In this document: positions 17,667 to 26,729 of the stretch, in pieces
Layout: each line of letters opens with the position of its first letter
How positions within the stretch are numbered: the stretch's first letter is position 1
Assembly: GCF_000786205.1 (NCBI RefSeq)
Contig: NZ_JROH01000001.1
Span: 124,001 to 188,000 of the forward strand
Direction of reading: 5' to 3'
DNA from: Sphingomonas sp. 37zxx
GTDB taxonomy: Bacteria; Pseudomonadota; Alphaproteobacteria; Sphingomonadales; Sphingomonadaceae
Length of the DNA: 64,000 nt
Program-made: the position numbers and the translations under genes
Notes under the pieces: generated by a model
What the model saw: the letters and a program-made list of their open reading frames with translations, nothing else
The model's database searches: none
Told to the model about the DNA's origin: nothing

Positions 17667-19219
17667 GCGCGCCCTGGTGGCAGAGCGCGGTGCTGTATCA
17701 GGTCTATCCGCGATCGTTTCAGGATTCGAACGGCGACGGGATCGGCGACCTGGCAGGGATCACCGCGCGGCTCGACGATCTGGTGGCGCTGGGCGTCGAT
17801 GCGCTGTGGATTTCGCCGGTGTTTCCCTCGCCAATGGCCGATTTCGGCTATGACGTGGCCGATTATTGCGACATCGACCCGCGCTTCGGGACGCTGGCCG
17901 AGATGGACCGGCTGGTGAGTGAGGCGCATGCACGCGGGCTGAAAGTGCTGCTCGATTACGTGCCCAATCATTCTTCGGACCAGCATCCGTGGTTCACCGC
18001 GAGCCGGTCGTCACGCGATGATCCCAAGCGCGACTGGTATATCTGGCGCGACGCTGCGCCCGATGGCGGGCCGCCCAACAACTGGATCAGCGATTTCGGC
18101 GGGCCGGCCTGGGAATGGGATGCCGCGACCGGGCAATATTACGCGCATGCGTTTCTGGCGCAGCAGCCCGATCTCAACTGGCGCAACCCCGAGCTTCGTG
18201 CGGCGATGCTCGACGTGCTTCGCTTCTGGTTCGATCGCGGGATCGACGGGTTTCGCATCGACGTGCTGTGGCACATGATCAAGCATGCCGATTTCATCGA
18301 CAATCCGGTGAACCCCGATTGGCATGGCGGCATGCCAGAGATGGACCGGGTGCATCAGACGCATTCGACCGACCAGCCCGAGGTACACGCCATCGCCCGC
18401 GAGATGCGCGCGATTGCCGATGCGGCGGGCGAGCGGTTGCTGGTGGGGGAGATCTATCTGCCGGTCGATCGGCTAATGAAATACTATGGCGGCGTACATC
18501 TGCCGCTGAACTTTCAGTTGATCGGGGCGGAGTGGCATGCGCCGTCGTTGCTGGCGCTGATCGAGGGGTATGAGCGCGCGCTGCCCGAGGGGGGCTGGCC
18601 CAATTGGGTGCTGGGCAATCACGATCGACCGCGCGCGGCGACTCGCTTCGGCGCTGAGCAGGCGCGGGTGGCGGCGATGTTGCTGCTGACGCTGCGCGGT
18701 ACGCCGACAATCTATTATGGCGACGAGATCGGGATGGCCGACGTCGCGATTCCGCCCGAGTGCGTGCAGGACCCGCGCGAATTGCGCGAGCCGGGCAAGG
18801 GGCTGGGGCGTGATCCGGTGCGGACGCCGATGGCGTGGGACGACAGCGCGAACGGCGGCTTTACCAGCGGCGAGCCGTGGTTGCCGCTGCATGCCGACTG
18901 GCCCACGCGCAACATGGGCGTGCAGCGCGACGAGGCGGGGTCGATGTGGCGGCTGTATCGCGACCTGCTGGCGCTGCGGCGTGCGACGCCAGCGCTGGCG
19001 CTGGGCGATTGGGCGGCGGTGGCGAGTGTCGGCGAGGTGCTCGCCTATGAGCGGCGGCTGGGCGACGCGCGCGCGCTGGTGGTGCTGAACCTTGGCACCG
19101 CATACGCCCCGTTCGCGCTGCCCGATTGGGCGGCGGGGCTGTCGGTGGTGCTTTCGAGTGCCGGGGGCGATGCCGATCCGCGATTGCTAGGCCCCAATGA
19201 AGGACTGATCCTGGCATGA
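17663..19219 (+). CDS. GH13 alpha-glucosidase/alpha-amylase family enzyme
   Basis: A 518-aa (beta/alpha)8-barrel retaining glucosidase. The start is GTG 17663 (SAPWWQSAVLYQVYPRSFQDSNGDGIGDL), overlapping the previous stop. Catalytic residues are in place: nucleophile Asp200 in DGFRIDVLWHM, acid/base Glu263 in LLVGEIYLP and Asp321 in LGNHDRPR. The family QVYPRSF and DYVPNHSSDQHPWF motifs indicate the oligo-1,6-glucosidase or alpha-glucosidase branch. No signal peptide is seen, so it acts in the cytoplasm. The GT4 gene downstream overlaps it by 4 nt. Confidence 0.93.
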   Translation: MSAPWWQSAVLYQVYPRSFQDSNGDGIGDLAGITARLDDLVALGVDALWISPVFPSPMADFGYDVADYCDIDPRFGTLAEMDRLVSEAHARGLKVLLDYVPNHSSDQHPWFTASRSSRDDPKRDWYIWRDAAPDGGPPNNWISDFGGPAWEWDAATGQYYAHAFLAQQPDLNWRNPELRAAMLDVLRFWFDRGIDGFRIDVLWHMIKHADFIDNPVNPDWHGGMPEMDRVHQTHSTDQPEVHAIAREMRAIADAAGERLLVGEIYLPVDRLMKYYGGVHLPLNFQLIGAEWHAPSLLALIEGYERALPEGGWPNWVLGNHDRPRAATRFGAEQARVAAMLLLTLRGTPTIYYGDEIGMADVAIPPECVQDPRELREPGKGLGRDPVRTPMAWDDSANGGFTSGEPWLPLHADWPTRNMGVQRDEAGSMWRLYRDLLALRRATPALALGDWAAVASVGEVLAYERRLGDARALVVLNLGTAYAPFALPDWAAGLSVVLSSAGGDADPRLLGPNEGLILA

Positions 19220-20223
19220 AGATCGCGATGATCGCACCGATCGCGTGGCGCACCCCGCCGCGCCATTATGGGCCGTGGGAGCTGGTGACGAGCCTGTTGA
19301 CCGAGGCTTTGGTGGCGCGTGGGATCGACGTGACCCTGTTTGCGACGCAGGATTCGATCACCGCCGCGACGCTCGCAGGCGTGGTGCCCGCCGCCTATAG
19401 CGAAGACCCGGCGATCGACGCGAAGGTGTGGGAACATGCCCATCTGGCGCATGTGTTCGAGCGGGCGGGCGAGTTCGACCTGATCCACAACCAGGCCGAT
19501 TTCCCCGCGCACGCCTTTGCCAATCTGGTGCCGACGCCGATGGTGACGACGATCCACGGCTTTTCGAGCGACCGAATCCTGCCGATGTACAAGCCGTATG
19601 AGAACCGGGTGCATTTCGTCGCGATCAGCGATGCCGACCGGCATCCTTCGCTTCGCTACGCAGCGACGATCCATCATGGGATTCCGCTGGGCGACTTCAG
19701 CTTCGACGCACGGGGCAGCGACGACCTGCTGTTCTTCGGGCGGATGCACCCCGACAAGGGCGCGGCCGAGGCGATTGCGGTGGCGCAGGCGACGGGGCGC
19801 GAGCTGGCGATGTACGGGATCGTGCAGGACCAGGGCTATTACGAGCGCGAGGTGGTGCCGTGGCTGAGCGACCGAATCCGCCACCCCGGCGCGGTCGGCG
19901 GGGCGGAGCGGATCGCGGCGCTGGGGCAGGCGCGGGCGCTGCTGCACCTCATCAATTTCGACGAGCCGTTCGGGCTGTCGGTGATCGAGGCGATGGCGTG
20001 CGGCACCCCGGTGATCGCGATGCGGCGCGGGAGCATGGCCGAACTGATCGAGCATGGGGTGAACGGGTTTCTGGTCGACAGCCTCGACGAGGCGATCGCG
20101 GCGGTCGAGCGGGTGGGCGAGATCGACCGGGCGGCGTGCCGGCGCAGCGTCGAGGCGCGGTTTTCGATCGAGGCGATGGCGGCGAAATATGAGGCGCTGT
20201 ACCGGGATATTCTGGGGGGGTAG
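19216..20223 (+). CDS. GT4-family glycosyltransferase
   Basis: A 335-aa retaining glycosyltransferase with a GT-B fold. The N-terminal Rossmann half opens MKIAMIAPIAWRTPPRHYGPWELVTSLLTEAL. The C-terminal half holds FFGRMHPDKGAAEAI and the EX7E motif in EPFGLSVIEAMACGTPVIA. Its ATG overlaps the GH13 stop as ATGA. Association with GH130 and GH13 genes suggests a role in making or turning over a glucan- or mannose-containing oligosaccharide. Donor and acceptor are unknown. Confidence 0.9.
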   Translation: MKIAMIAPIAWRTPPRHYGPWELVTSLLTEALVARGIDVTLFATQDSITAATLAGVVPAAYSEDPAIDAKVWEHAHLAHVFERAGEFDLIHNQADFPAHAFANLVPTPMVTTIHGFSSDRILPMYKPYENRVHFVAISDADRHPSLRYAATIHHGIPLGDFSFDARGSDDLLFFGRMHPDKGAAEAIAVAQATGRELAMYGIVQDQGYYEREVVPWLSDRIRHPGAVGGAERIAALGQARALLHLINFDEPFGLSVIEAMACGTPVIAMRRGSMAELIEHGVNGFLVDSLDEAIAAVERVGEIDRAACRRSVEARFSIEAMAAKYEALYRDILGG

Positions 20224-20260
20224 CGCGGGATGCGTTTATCGTGACCCGTCGCCCGTCTCT

Positions 20261-20336
20261 TCGTCATTCCTGCACAGGCGTTTGTTCATGGCTGGTACAC
20301 GGGGCTCTGGGTTCCCGCTTTCGCGGGAATGACGAG
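20261..20336. repeat. Inverted repeat between convergent genes
   Basis: TCGTCATTCC (20261-20270) and GGAATGACGA (20327-20336) form inverted arms, with an inner hairpin CCCGC-TTTC-GCGGG beside the right arm. The element fills the gap between the GT4 gene and the convergent thiolase gene. It probably ends transcription from both sides. Similar dispersed repeats are common in sphingomonads. Confidence 0.65.
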
Positions 20337-20342
20337 GGTGGT

Positions 20343-21554
20343 TCAGACGATTTCGAACAGGCCTGCCGCGCCCATGCCACCGGCGGTGCACATCGATACC
20401 ACGACATAGCGCACCCCGCGGCGGCGGCCTTCGATCAGCGCGTGGCCGACCATGCGGCTGCCGGTCATGCCGAAGGGGTGGCCGATCGCGATCGCGCCGC
20501 CGTTGACGTTGTAGCGTTCAGGATCGATGCCGAGCGCGTCGCGGCAATAGAGGCATTGGCTGGCAAAGGCTTCGTTGAGCTCCCACAGGCCGATATCGGC
20601 GACGGTCAGCCCGGCGCGGTCGAGCAATTTGGGGATCGCGAACACCGGGCCGATGCCCATTTCCTCAGGGGAGCAGCCCGCGACCTGGAAGCCGCGATAG
20701 ATGCCGAGGATGGGCAGGTTTTCGGCCTGTGCGGTGGCGCGGTCCATCACGATCTGCGCGGCGGCACCGTCGGAAAGCTGGCTGGCATTGCCCGCGGTGA
20801 CGAAGCGCCCTTGGGCAACAACCTCGCCGCCCTTCCAGACGGGCTTGAGCGCGGCGAGCCCTTCGGCGGTGGTGCCCGCGCGGATGCCCTCGTCCTGGGT
20901 GACGGTGACCGGTTCGGTGCCGGTGTGGACGCCCTGTTTGTCGATCAGCGCCTTTTCGACCGTGATCGGTGCGATCTCGGCATCGAACGCGCCGCTGGCG
21001 AGGCCGGCGGCGGCGCGCTGCTGGCTTTGCGCGGCATAGGCATCCTGCGCCTCGCGGCTGATGCCGTAGCGATCGGCGACTATCTCGGCGGTTTCGATCA
21101 TCGGCATATAGGCGTGCGGCACCCGATCGAGCACCGAGCGATTGGGGTAACGCGGCGCGTCCTTCATCGTCAGGCTGATCGATTCCATGCCGCCCGCCAG
21201 CGCGACATCGAGGTCGCCGGCGATGATCGAACGCGCGGCGAGCGCGACCGCGGTGAGCCCCGAGCCGCATTTGCGATCGAGCGAGAAGGCGGGGATGCTT
21301 TGCGGCAGGCCGGCGGCGAACAGCGACATGCGTGCCAGGTTCGCGCCCTGCGTCCCCCATTGGTTGCCCGCGCCGAAGAAGACATCGTCGATCCGCGCGG
21401 GGTCAATCCCGGCGCGTTCGATCGCGGCGCGCATGACATGGCCGCCGAGCACCGGCGCTTCGGTGGCGTTGAAATAGCCGCGCCCGGCCTTGCCGATGCC
21501 GGTGCGCGCGGTTGAGATGATGACGGCTTCGCGCATGGGGGCGGCTTCGCGCAT
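20343..21554 (-). CDS. Acetyl-CoA acyltransferase (thiolase)
   Basis: A 403-aa thiolase that cleaves or forms 3-ketoacyl-CoA. The nucleophile is Cys96 in [20 protein letters not shown], the [11 protein letters not shown] histidine motif and the second cysteine in [15 protein letters not shown] complete the active site. The start is ATG 21554, with GAAGGATTTCCC upstream; the N-terminus repeats [10 protein letters not shown], so ATG 21536 is an alternative but lacks a ribosome site. It lies 20 bp after the enoyl-CoA hydratase gene on the same strand, forming a beta-oxidation pair. Confidence 0.93.
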   Translation of the reverse strand: MREAAPMREAVIISTARTGIGKAGRGYFNATEAPVLGGHVMRAAIERAGIDPARIDDVFFGAGNQWGTQGANLARMSLFAAGLPQSIPAFSLDRKCGSGLTAVALAARSIIAGDLDVALAGGMESISLTMKDAPRYPNRSVLDRVPHAYMPMIETAEIVADRYGISREAQDAYAAQSQQRAAAGLASGAFDAEIAPITVEKALIDKQGVHTGTEPVTVTQDEGIRAGTTAEGLAALKPVWKGGEVVAQGRFVTAGNASQLSDGAAAQIVMDRATAQAENLPILGIYRGFQVAGCSPEEMGIGPVFAIPKLLDRAGLTVADIGLWELNEAFASQCLYCRDALGIDPERYNVNGGAIAIGHPFGMTGSRMVGHALIEGRRRGVRYVVVSMCTAGGMGAAGLFEIV

Positions 21555-21574
21555 GGGAAATCCTTCAGGCTGGA

Positions 21575-22363
21575 TCAGTCGGTGAAGACGGGTACTCGGT
21601 CTGCCATGTTTGCGCGGACCGCTTCAAGCTGGTTGGGGGTGCGCATCAGCCGGGCCTGTTCTTCGCTTTCGGCGCGCAGAATGGTGGCGGGGGCGGCGTC
21701 GGCGGCGAGGTTGGCGAGCCGTTTGGCGGCGCGCACCGCCTGCGGATGCCGCGCGGCGATCTGGCGCGCGAGGTCCATGGCGGCAGCGTGCGGATCATCG
21801 GCAAGGCGGGTGACAAAGCCATGCGCCAGCGCTTCGGCGGCATCGAATTCGCGGGCGGTATAGACCAGTTCGCGCAGCACATCGTCGCGCACGATCGTCC
21901 GCCACAGCGCAAAGCCCGCCATGTCGGGCACGATGCCCCATTTCAGCTCCATGATCGACAAGCGGGTGGCGGGCGCACAGATGCGGATGTCGGCCCCGCC
22001 CATCACCTGGAAACCGCCGCCGAACGCGATGCCATGCACCGCGGCGATCACCGGCACGGGCAGGGTGCGCCAGCCCCAAGCGGCCTGCTGATACAAATTG
22101 CTGTCGCCGCCGCAATTGCGCGCTTCGAGCGATGCGCCCGAGCCGCCGGTCGCCATGCTGGCCATGTCGAGCCCGGCGCAAAAGGCGCGCCCCTCGCCCG
22201 ACAGCACCACACAGCGCAAGCCCGGCGTTTCGCCCAGGCGAAGGATGGTGCCGGCGAGGGCGGCGAACATCTGGGGATCGAGCGCGTTCATCTTTTCGGG
22301 TCGTGACAACCGCACATCGGCGATCCCGCCCTCGATCATGGTCGTAACGCGCTGCTCGCTCAT
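21575..22363 (-). CDS. Enoyl-CoA hydratase/isomerase family protein
   Basis: A 262-aa crotonase-fold enzyme. The oxyanion-hole segments are [15 protein letters not shown] and [25 protein letters not shown], and the trimer-forming C-terminal helices follow. The position of the second catalytic Glu (normally in LGxxPE) is [14 protein letters not shown], with Asp in place of Glu. That suggests a crotonase-family member that may not be a plain hydratase. It is first in an operon with the thiolase. A perfect palindrome 28 bp upstream is a candidate operator. Confidence 0.9.
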   Translation of the reverse strand: MSEQRVTTMIEGGIADVRLSRPEKMNALDPQMFAALAGTILRLGETPGLRCVVLSGEGRAFCAGLDMASMATGGSGASLEARNCGGDSNLYQQAAWGWRTLPVPVIAAVHGIAFGGGFQVMGGADIRICAPATRLSIMELKWGIVPDMAGFALWRTIVRDDVLRELVYTAREFDAAEALAHGFVTRLADDPHAAAMDLARQIAARHPQAVRAAKRLANLAADAAPATILRAESEEQARLMRTPNQLEAVRANMADRVPVFTD

Positions 22364-22390
22364 CCTTGGGCTCCGTCGGTTGGGTGAGGG

Positions 22391-22406
22391 CTTATGACGT
22401 CATAAG
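22391..22406. promoter_or_regulatory. Perfect 16-bp palindrome, candidate operator
   Basis: CTTATGACGTCATAAG is a perfect palindrome in the 162-bp gap between the divergent enoyl-CoA hydratase and thioesterase genes. It lies 28 bp before the hydratase start and 120 bp before the thioesterase start. The size and symmetry suit a TetR- or GntR-type repressor of fatty-acid genes. No such regulator gene is adjacent. Confidence 0.55.
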
Positions 22407-22525
22407 GCCGGACAAGCGAGTAGCTTCGTAACGATGGCCGATACCCGCCGTGCCATGCCGCTGTTCGCCGCCGCCGATTCGAGGTTCGGTTGGCGCTGCC
22501 GCGATCGCGCGCTAAGGGGCGCTGC

Positions 22526-22984
22526 ATGAGCATCGCGCCAGACTTCCAGTTCGATCCGGCCCGTTTTTTCGAAGCGCGCGTGGGCGGTCACGGCGCGGCG
22601 GTGGGGATCGGATACCGCGCGCATGGCGAGGATTGGGCCGAGCTGACGCTGCCCTATGACGAGCGGCTGATCGGTGACGTCACCACCGGGGTGATCGCGT
22701 CGGGACCGATCCTGACGCTGATGGACATGGCGACCAGCGTCGCGATCTGGCTGAAGCGCGGGCAGTTCGTGCCGCAAGCGACGCTTGACCTGCGGATCGA
22801 TTATCTGCGACCCGCGACACCGGGGCGGACGGTGATCGGGCGCGGCGAATGCTATCGGCTGACGCGCAGCATCGCGTTCGTGCGCGGGCAGGCGCATGAC
22901 GGCGACCCTGATGACCCGCTGGCGCATGTCGCGGGGACGTTTATGTTTACCGAGGTAGGCACGGCTACCGAGGCGGGCAAATGA
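22526..22984 (+). CDS. PaaI-type hotdog-fold thioesterase
   Basis: A 152-aa hotdog-fold protein likely to hydrolyse acyl-CoA thioesters. The central helix region is TTGVIASGPILTLMDMATSVAIWL, with PQATLDLRIDYLRPATPGRTVIGRGECYRLTRSIAFVRGQAHD on the following strands. ATG 22526 is chosen (TAAGGGGCGCTGC upstream) over the longer frame starting at 22490. The stop overlaps the next, related gene as ATGA, so the two are translated together and may form a heteromer. Confidence 0.87.
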   Translation: MSIAPDFQFDPARFFEARVGGHGAAVGIGYRAHGEDWAELTLPYDERLIGDVTTGVIASGPILTLMDMATSVAIWLKRGQFVPQATLDLRIDYLRPATPGRTVIGRGECYRLTRSIAFVRGQAHDGDPDDPLAHVAGTFMFTEVGTATEAGK

Positions 22985-23358
22985 CGCTGCCGCCCTATGC
23001 GCAATTGCTGGGGATTATCGCCGAGCGCGAGCCGGGTGCGGCGACCGAGCTGGTGATGCCCTTCACCCCCGAAGTGCTGGGGCGGCCCGGGTTCGTCCAT
23101 GGCGGCGCGCTGGGTGGGCTGCTCGAAATGGCGGCGATCGTCGCGCTGACCGAAGCGCTGGGCAAGGATGCCGCGCGGGTGAAGCCGGTGAACGTCACGA
23201 TCGATTTCATGCGCGGCGGGCGCGAGAAGCCGACGCGCGCGGCGGGCACGGTCACGCGGCTGGGTACGCGGATCGCCAATGTCGAGGCGGTGGCGTGGCA
23301 GGATTCGCGCGACAAGCCGATCGCGGCGGCGCGGATGCATTATCTGTTGGTGCGGTAG
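22981..23358 (+). CDS. PaaI-type hotdog-fold thioesterase
   Basis: A 125-aa hotdog-fold protein with the classic motif GRPGFVHGGALGGLLEMAAIVAL, followed by KPVNVTIDFMRGGREKPTRAAGTVTRLGTRIANVEAVAWQD. It overlaps the preceding thioesterase gene by 4 nt. The pair is divergent from the hydratase/thiolase operon, which suggests a common task in acyl-CoA turnover. A bidirectional hairpin terminator follows. Confidence 0.9.
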   Translation: MTLPPYAQLLGIIAEREPGAATELVMPFTPEVLGRPGFVHGGALGGLLEMAAIVALTEALGKDAARVKPVNVTIDFMRGGREKPTRAAGTVTRLGTRIANVEAVAWQDSRDKPIAAARMHYLLVR

Positions 23359-23365
23359 CGCCGGG

Positions 23366-23400
23366 GCCATCCCGCCGTTGCAACGGCAGGATGGCGTTTT
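23366..23400. terminator. Bidirectional intrinsic terminator
   Basis: GCCATCC-C-GCCGTT (23366-23379) pairs with AACGGC-A-GGATGGC and is followed by GTTTT on the plus strand. It sits between the thioesterase gene and the convergent metalloprotease gene. Confidence 0.85.
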
Positions 23401-23408
23401 GCGGTTGA

Positions 23409-25883
23409 TCAGTCGCCGAACCAGCCGGTGTCGCCGATCGGCATGCCCGGCGGCACCGGCGGAGTAGCGGGCATCTTGTCGAGCTCGCGCTGGAGCCGCT
23501 CGTCATCGGCGAGCAATGCCGCCAGGTGGCGGCGCCAGGCGGCATCCTCGCCCGATCCGCGCTGGGTAAAGCTGGTCGCGAGGCGTTGCAGCCGGTCGCC
23601 GATCGCCGCCGCCACTTCGGGGGAGGCCATCGGATCGCGGCCGGCTCGGGCCATGCTCATGACGGTGCGGAAGGCGATGCGGCGACCGACCGCATCCTGG
23701 CGCGGGGCGATTGCGGCGGCTTCGATCCGGTCGAACAAGGTGTCGAGGCCGGGGAGCGATGCGTCGCGGCGATGCTGTTCGACCATGCGCGCGAGGCGTG
23801 CGGGGGCGAGCAGCGAGCCGAGCGTGACTTGCGCGGCGACATCGGCGGCGACCAGGGGATCGAAGGCGGCGGCGCCCGAGGTGCGGAAGATTTCCTGGGT
23901 ATATTGCGGATCGTCGCGCGCGGTGGTGGCCGACGACAGCGGCATCACCAGCGCCGCGGGCACCGTCAGCGTGTCGGTCGCCAGGGTCGCGAGCATCGCG
24001 TCGATCGCCGCCAATTGCACGTCGGCGGCAACCGGGATGGCGGGGGGCTGGCCGTCGCCTGCCACCGCATAGCTATAGTCGATCCCGCCGATCAGCTTGC
24101 CCGCCGCATCGGCGGCATAGCGATGGAGCAGCCAGACGGGGACGAATTTGCGGCGCAGGTTCGACAGCGGCTCGTCCTGTCGCAACACGCCGGGGCCGAA
24201 ATTGTTGAGCGCGACGCTGCGTACCGCCAGCGTCTGGCGAAGATGCGCGACCGGGTCGGCACCATCGTCCCACATGCTGCCCCAGGGGCTGGCGGCATCG
24301 GCCGAGCGGCCATCGACATCGGTGATAAAGCGCATGCCGCCGTCCATCGCCGCCTTGGCCTTGGCGCGGGCGGCGGTGTCGGGATCGATGCCGGGGGCGG
24401 GATCGGCATAGAGCCAGTCGACGGTGAAGGCGTCCCATTTGCCGCCGGGCGGGGCATAGGCATCGGACAGGTCGATCTGCCCGCCGGTGAGCTTCAGCCG
24501 GGGGCCGGGATAGTCCATCACCGAGGCGCGCTCCTGCGTGCTGGCGGCGAAATTATGCATGATGCCGATCGCGTGGCCGACTTCGTGCGCGCCCAATTGG
24601 CGGATTCGATCGAGCGCGGCGCGTACCGGATCCTGGGGGCCGCCGCTGCCATTGCCCGCGGTGCCGACCAGCCCTTCGAAGATGATCATATCCTGCCGCA
24701 CGCGAAGCGCGCCGATGACGACATTGCCCTTGACGATCTCGCCGGTGCGCGGATCGACGATGCCGCCGCCATAGGACCAGCCGCGGGTCAGCCGGTTCGA
24801 CCAGTTGACCATGTTGTAGCGGACGTCGAGCGGATCGGCGTCCTGGGGCAGCAATTCGGCGCGGAAGGCACCGACCAGCCCGGCTTCGTCGAACGCGCGG
24901 GTCCAGTAGTTCACCCCCTCCATCAGCGCGGTGCGGATCGGTTCGGGGGCGGCGCGGTCGATGTAAAAGACGATCGGTTTCTTGACCGGCGAGCGCGGTG
25001 CCGAGGGATCGGTCTTTTCGAGGCGGAAGCGGTTGGCGACTTGCTGTACCACCGGCGCGCCGAGCGGGGTGCCATAATCATAATATTGGTTGCCGCCCGC
25101 CGCCGAGCGGATGTCGAACGCGCGCGGGACATAGCCGGGGGCAGGCAGGCGGATGAAGCTGTGGTGGACGACGAAGCTGGTCTGGCGCGGTTCGGGCACC
25201 AGCCGTTCGACCTCGCGCCCCGGCGTATCGGTCTGATAGGTCTGGAGCGCGTCGATTTCGATATTGTCGGGAAAGGCTTTGACCGAGGTGGGATCGACCG
25301 CGCTCAATCCTTCGGCAAGGCGAAAGCCGCGTCCGCCGCCACCGCCGCCACCCGCACCGCCGGGACTGCCCCCGGCGGGTGCGCCGCGATTGAGCGTGTC
25401 GGCGATGCCGATGACATCGCGAGTGAGGAAGGGGGCCATGTCGACCACCAAGGGGCCGCTGGTGCTGTCGACGATGTCGAGCATCGCGACGATGCTGAAG
25501 GGAAAGCTGGTGCGTCCGCCTTCGGCGACCTTGGCATCGCCGGTGGCGCGGAATTTGTGGTTTTCGAAGGTGACCGCGACCTTCTTGCCGATCCGGCGAA
25601 ACGCGATGATCTGTTCGCCGCCGAGCATCCCGCGATCGAGGCGAAGGTCAGCCGAGCCGAGCCCGGTACGCAGCGCGGTGGCATAGAGATAGCGGCCCGA
25701 CACGCCATCGGCATCGGGGGCGGGAAGCGTGAAGAGGACGCGGCCATCGGCGGGGTTGGCGCGCACCGGCAGCAGGGTGGGCGCGGCCTGCCCGGTCGGC
25801 GCGTTCTGGCCGGTTTGTGCGTGCGCCGATAGCGCGCCGATCATCGCCGTGGCAGCCGCCGTCATCCACCATTTCATCTGCAT
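23409..25883 (-). CDS. Secreted zinc-dependent metalloprotease (DUF5117-type)
   Basis: An 824-aa exported peptidase. The start at 25883 (MQMKWWMTAAATAMIGALSAHAQ, a signal peptide with an AHA-Q cleavage site) follows GGGGAAGCGCAC. The catalytic motif is HEVGHAIGIMHN: His433, Glu434, His437 and the third ligand His443, followed by a Met-turn-like SVMDYPGPR. The flanking domains (FSIVAMLDIV..., VVHHSFIRLP..., WTRAFDEAGLVGAFRAELLP) match the large DUF5117/DUF5118 zinc peptidases of sphingomonads and Bacteroidetes. A Gly-rich linker (GGAGGGGGGGR) follows the N-terminal domain. It is divergent from an Lrp-type regulator. Confidence 0.9.
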   Translation of the reverse strand: MQMKWWMTAAATAMIGALSAHAQTGQNAPTGQAAPTLLPVRANPADGRVLFTLPAPDADGVSGRYLYATALRTGLGSADLRLDRGMLGGEQIIAFRRIGKKVAVTFENHKFRATGDAKVAEGGRTSFPFSIVAMLDIVDSTSGPLVVDMAPFLTRDVIGIADTLNRGAPAGGSPGGAGGGGGGGRGFRLAEGLSAVDPTSVKAFPDNIEIDALQTYQTDTPGREVERLVPEPRQTSFVVHHSFIRLPAPGYVPRAFDIRSAAGGNQYYDYGTPLGAPVVQQVANRFRLEKTDPSAPRSPVKKPIVFYIDRAAPEPIRTALMEGVNYWTRAFDEAGLVGAFRAELLPQDADPLDVRYNMVNWSNRLTRGWSYGGGIVDPRTGEIVKGNVVIGALRVRQDMIIFEGLVGTAGNGSGGPQDPVRAALDRIRQLGAHEVGHAIGIMHNFAASTQERASVMDYPGPRLKLTGGQIDLSDAYAPPGGKWDAFTVDWLYADPAPGIDPDTAARAKAKAAMDGGMRFITDVDGRSADAASPWGSMWDDGADPVAHLRQTLAVRSVALNNFGPGVLRQDEPLSNLRRKFVPVWLLHRYAADAAGKLIGGIDYSYAVAGDGQPPAIPVAADVQLAAIDAMLATLATDTLTVPAALVMPLSSATTARDDPQYTQEIFRTSGAAAFDPLVAADVAAQVTLGSLLAPARLARMVEQHRRDASLPGLDTLFDRIEAAAIAPRQDAVGRRIAFRTVMSMARAGRDPMASPEVAAAIGDRLQRLATSFTQRGSGEDAAWRRHLAALLADDERLQRELDKMPATPPVPPGMPIGDTGWFGD

Positions 25884-26000
25884 GTGCGCTTCCCCCTGGT
25901 TCGATCGCGTGACGCTAGCATGATCGGTGTTGCGCTTTCCGGCAATCGCCAGCAGTTTCGGTGGGAAATGCGCCAATATCCTGCGCGCAGGAGACGTTCA

Positions 26001-26498
26001 TTGCCGGAAACCGACACCAACGAGTTGAACTTTACCGATTTTCGAATCCTGCGTGAGCTGGTGAAGGATGGCCGCGCATCCGATGTCGCGCTGGGGGAAC
26101 GGGTGCATCTGTCGAGCACCGCGACCGCCCGCCGGCGCAAGCTGTTGGAAGAGCGGGGAATCATTCAGGGCTATACCGCCGATGTCGATATGGCGAAGCT
26201 GGGCTTCAGCATCGGCGTGCTGGTGCAGATCGAATTGAGCAGCCAGGCCGAACAGGTACTCAACGAATTCGAAGCGGCGGTGGTCAAATGCCCGTCAATG
26301 TCGTTTTGCAGCTTTGTATCGGGCGACATTGATTTCGTGATGATGGTCCACGTCAAATCGTTCGACGATTATGACCGGGTCTATCGCAAGGAATTGTCGA
26401 CGCTGCCGCATGTCGCGCGGGTTCGCAGCAGCTTTCTGATGCGCGAAGTCGCGACTCGCCATGTCGCGCCATCGGTTCTAGGCGCTGTAACAGTGTAA
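26001..26498 (+). CDS. Lrp/AsnC-family transcription regulator, TTG start
   Basis: A 165-aa feast/famine regulator. The HTH is FTDFRILRELVKDGRASDVALGERVHLSSTATARRRKLLEERGII and the effector-binding RAM domain follows (GVLVQIELSSQAEQVLNEF...GDIDFVMMVHVKSFDDYDRV). The start is taken as TTG 26001 because GCAGGAGACGTTCA precedes it at correct spacing and the protein then has family length. Longer starts lack a ribosome site. It lies between the divergent metalloprotease gene and a TonB receptor, so it may control both and respond to an amino acid. Confidence 0.9.
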   Translation: MPETDTNELNFTDFRILRELVKDGRASDVALGERVHLSSTATARRRKLLEERGIIQGYTADVDMAKLGFSIGVLVQIELSSQAEQVLNEFEAAVVKCPSMSFCSFVSGDIDFVMMVHVKSFDDYDRVYRKELSTLPHVARVRSSFLMREVATRHVAPSVLGAVTV

Positions 26499-26729
26499 CA
26501 TGCACGAAAGCTGCGTCGCAATGGGGCGTTGTGACGGAATCAGTCAATATGGACCTTTAAACAGGGTAAAAATTGCCGGAAACCCCCACGCGGGTGCTGT
26601 TAGGGTACAACAATCGACATGATAGCCGAGCGGCAAAAAACAGCCGGCGCGTGAAGATGCAGGGAACCAAGAAAAGCGAAACGCCGGGAGAGGAACGCCC
26701 AAGGCAACGCACGTTCAAGGGGGTCCCAT

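Noticed and set aside
23526..25832. A 768-codon open frame on the plus strand opposite the zinc metalloprotease
   Set aside because: The translation is a Gly/Asp/Arg/His-rich string typical of antisense frames; the minus strand carries the HEVGHAIGIMH motif and a signal peptide.
26001..26590. ATTGCCGGAAAC occurring both at the Lrp-type gene start and near 26571 as a paired regulator site
   Set aside because: Twelve matching bases in two places, one inside coding sequence and without symmetry; chance or codon bias is as likely.
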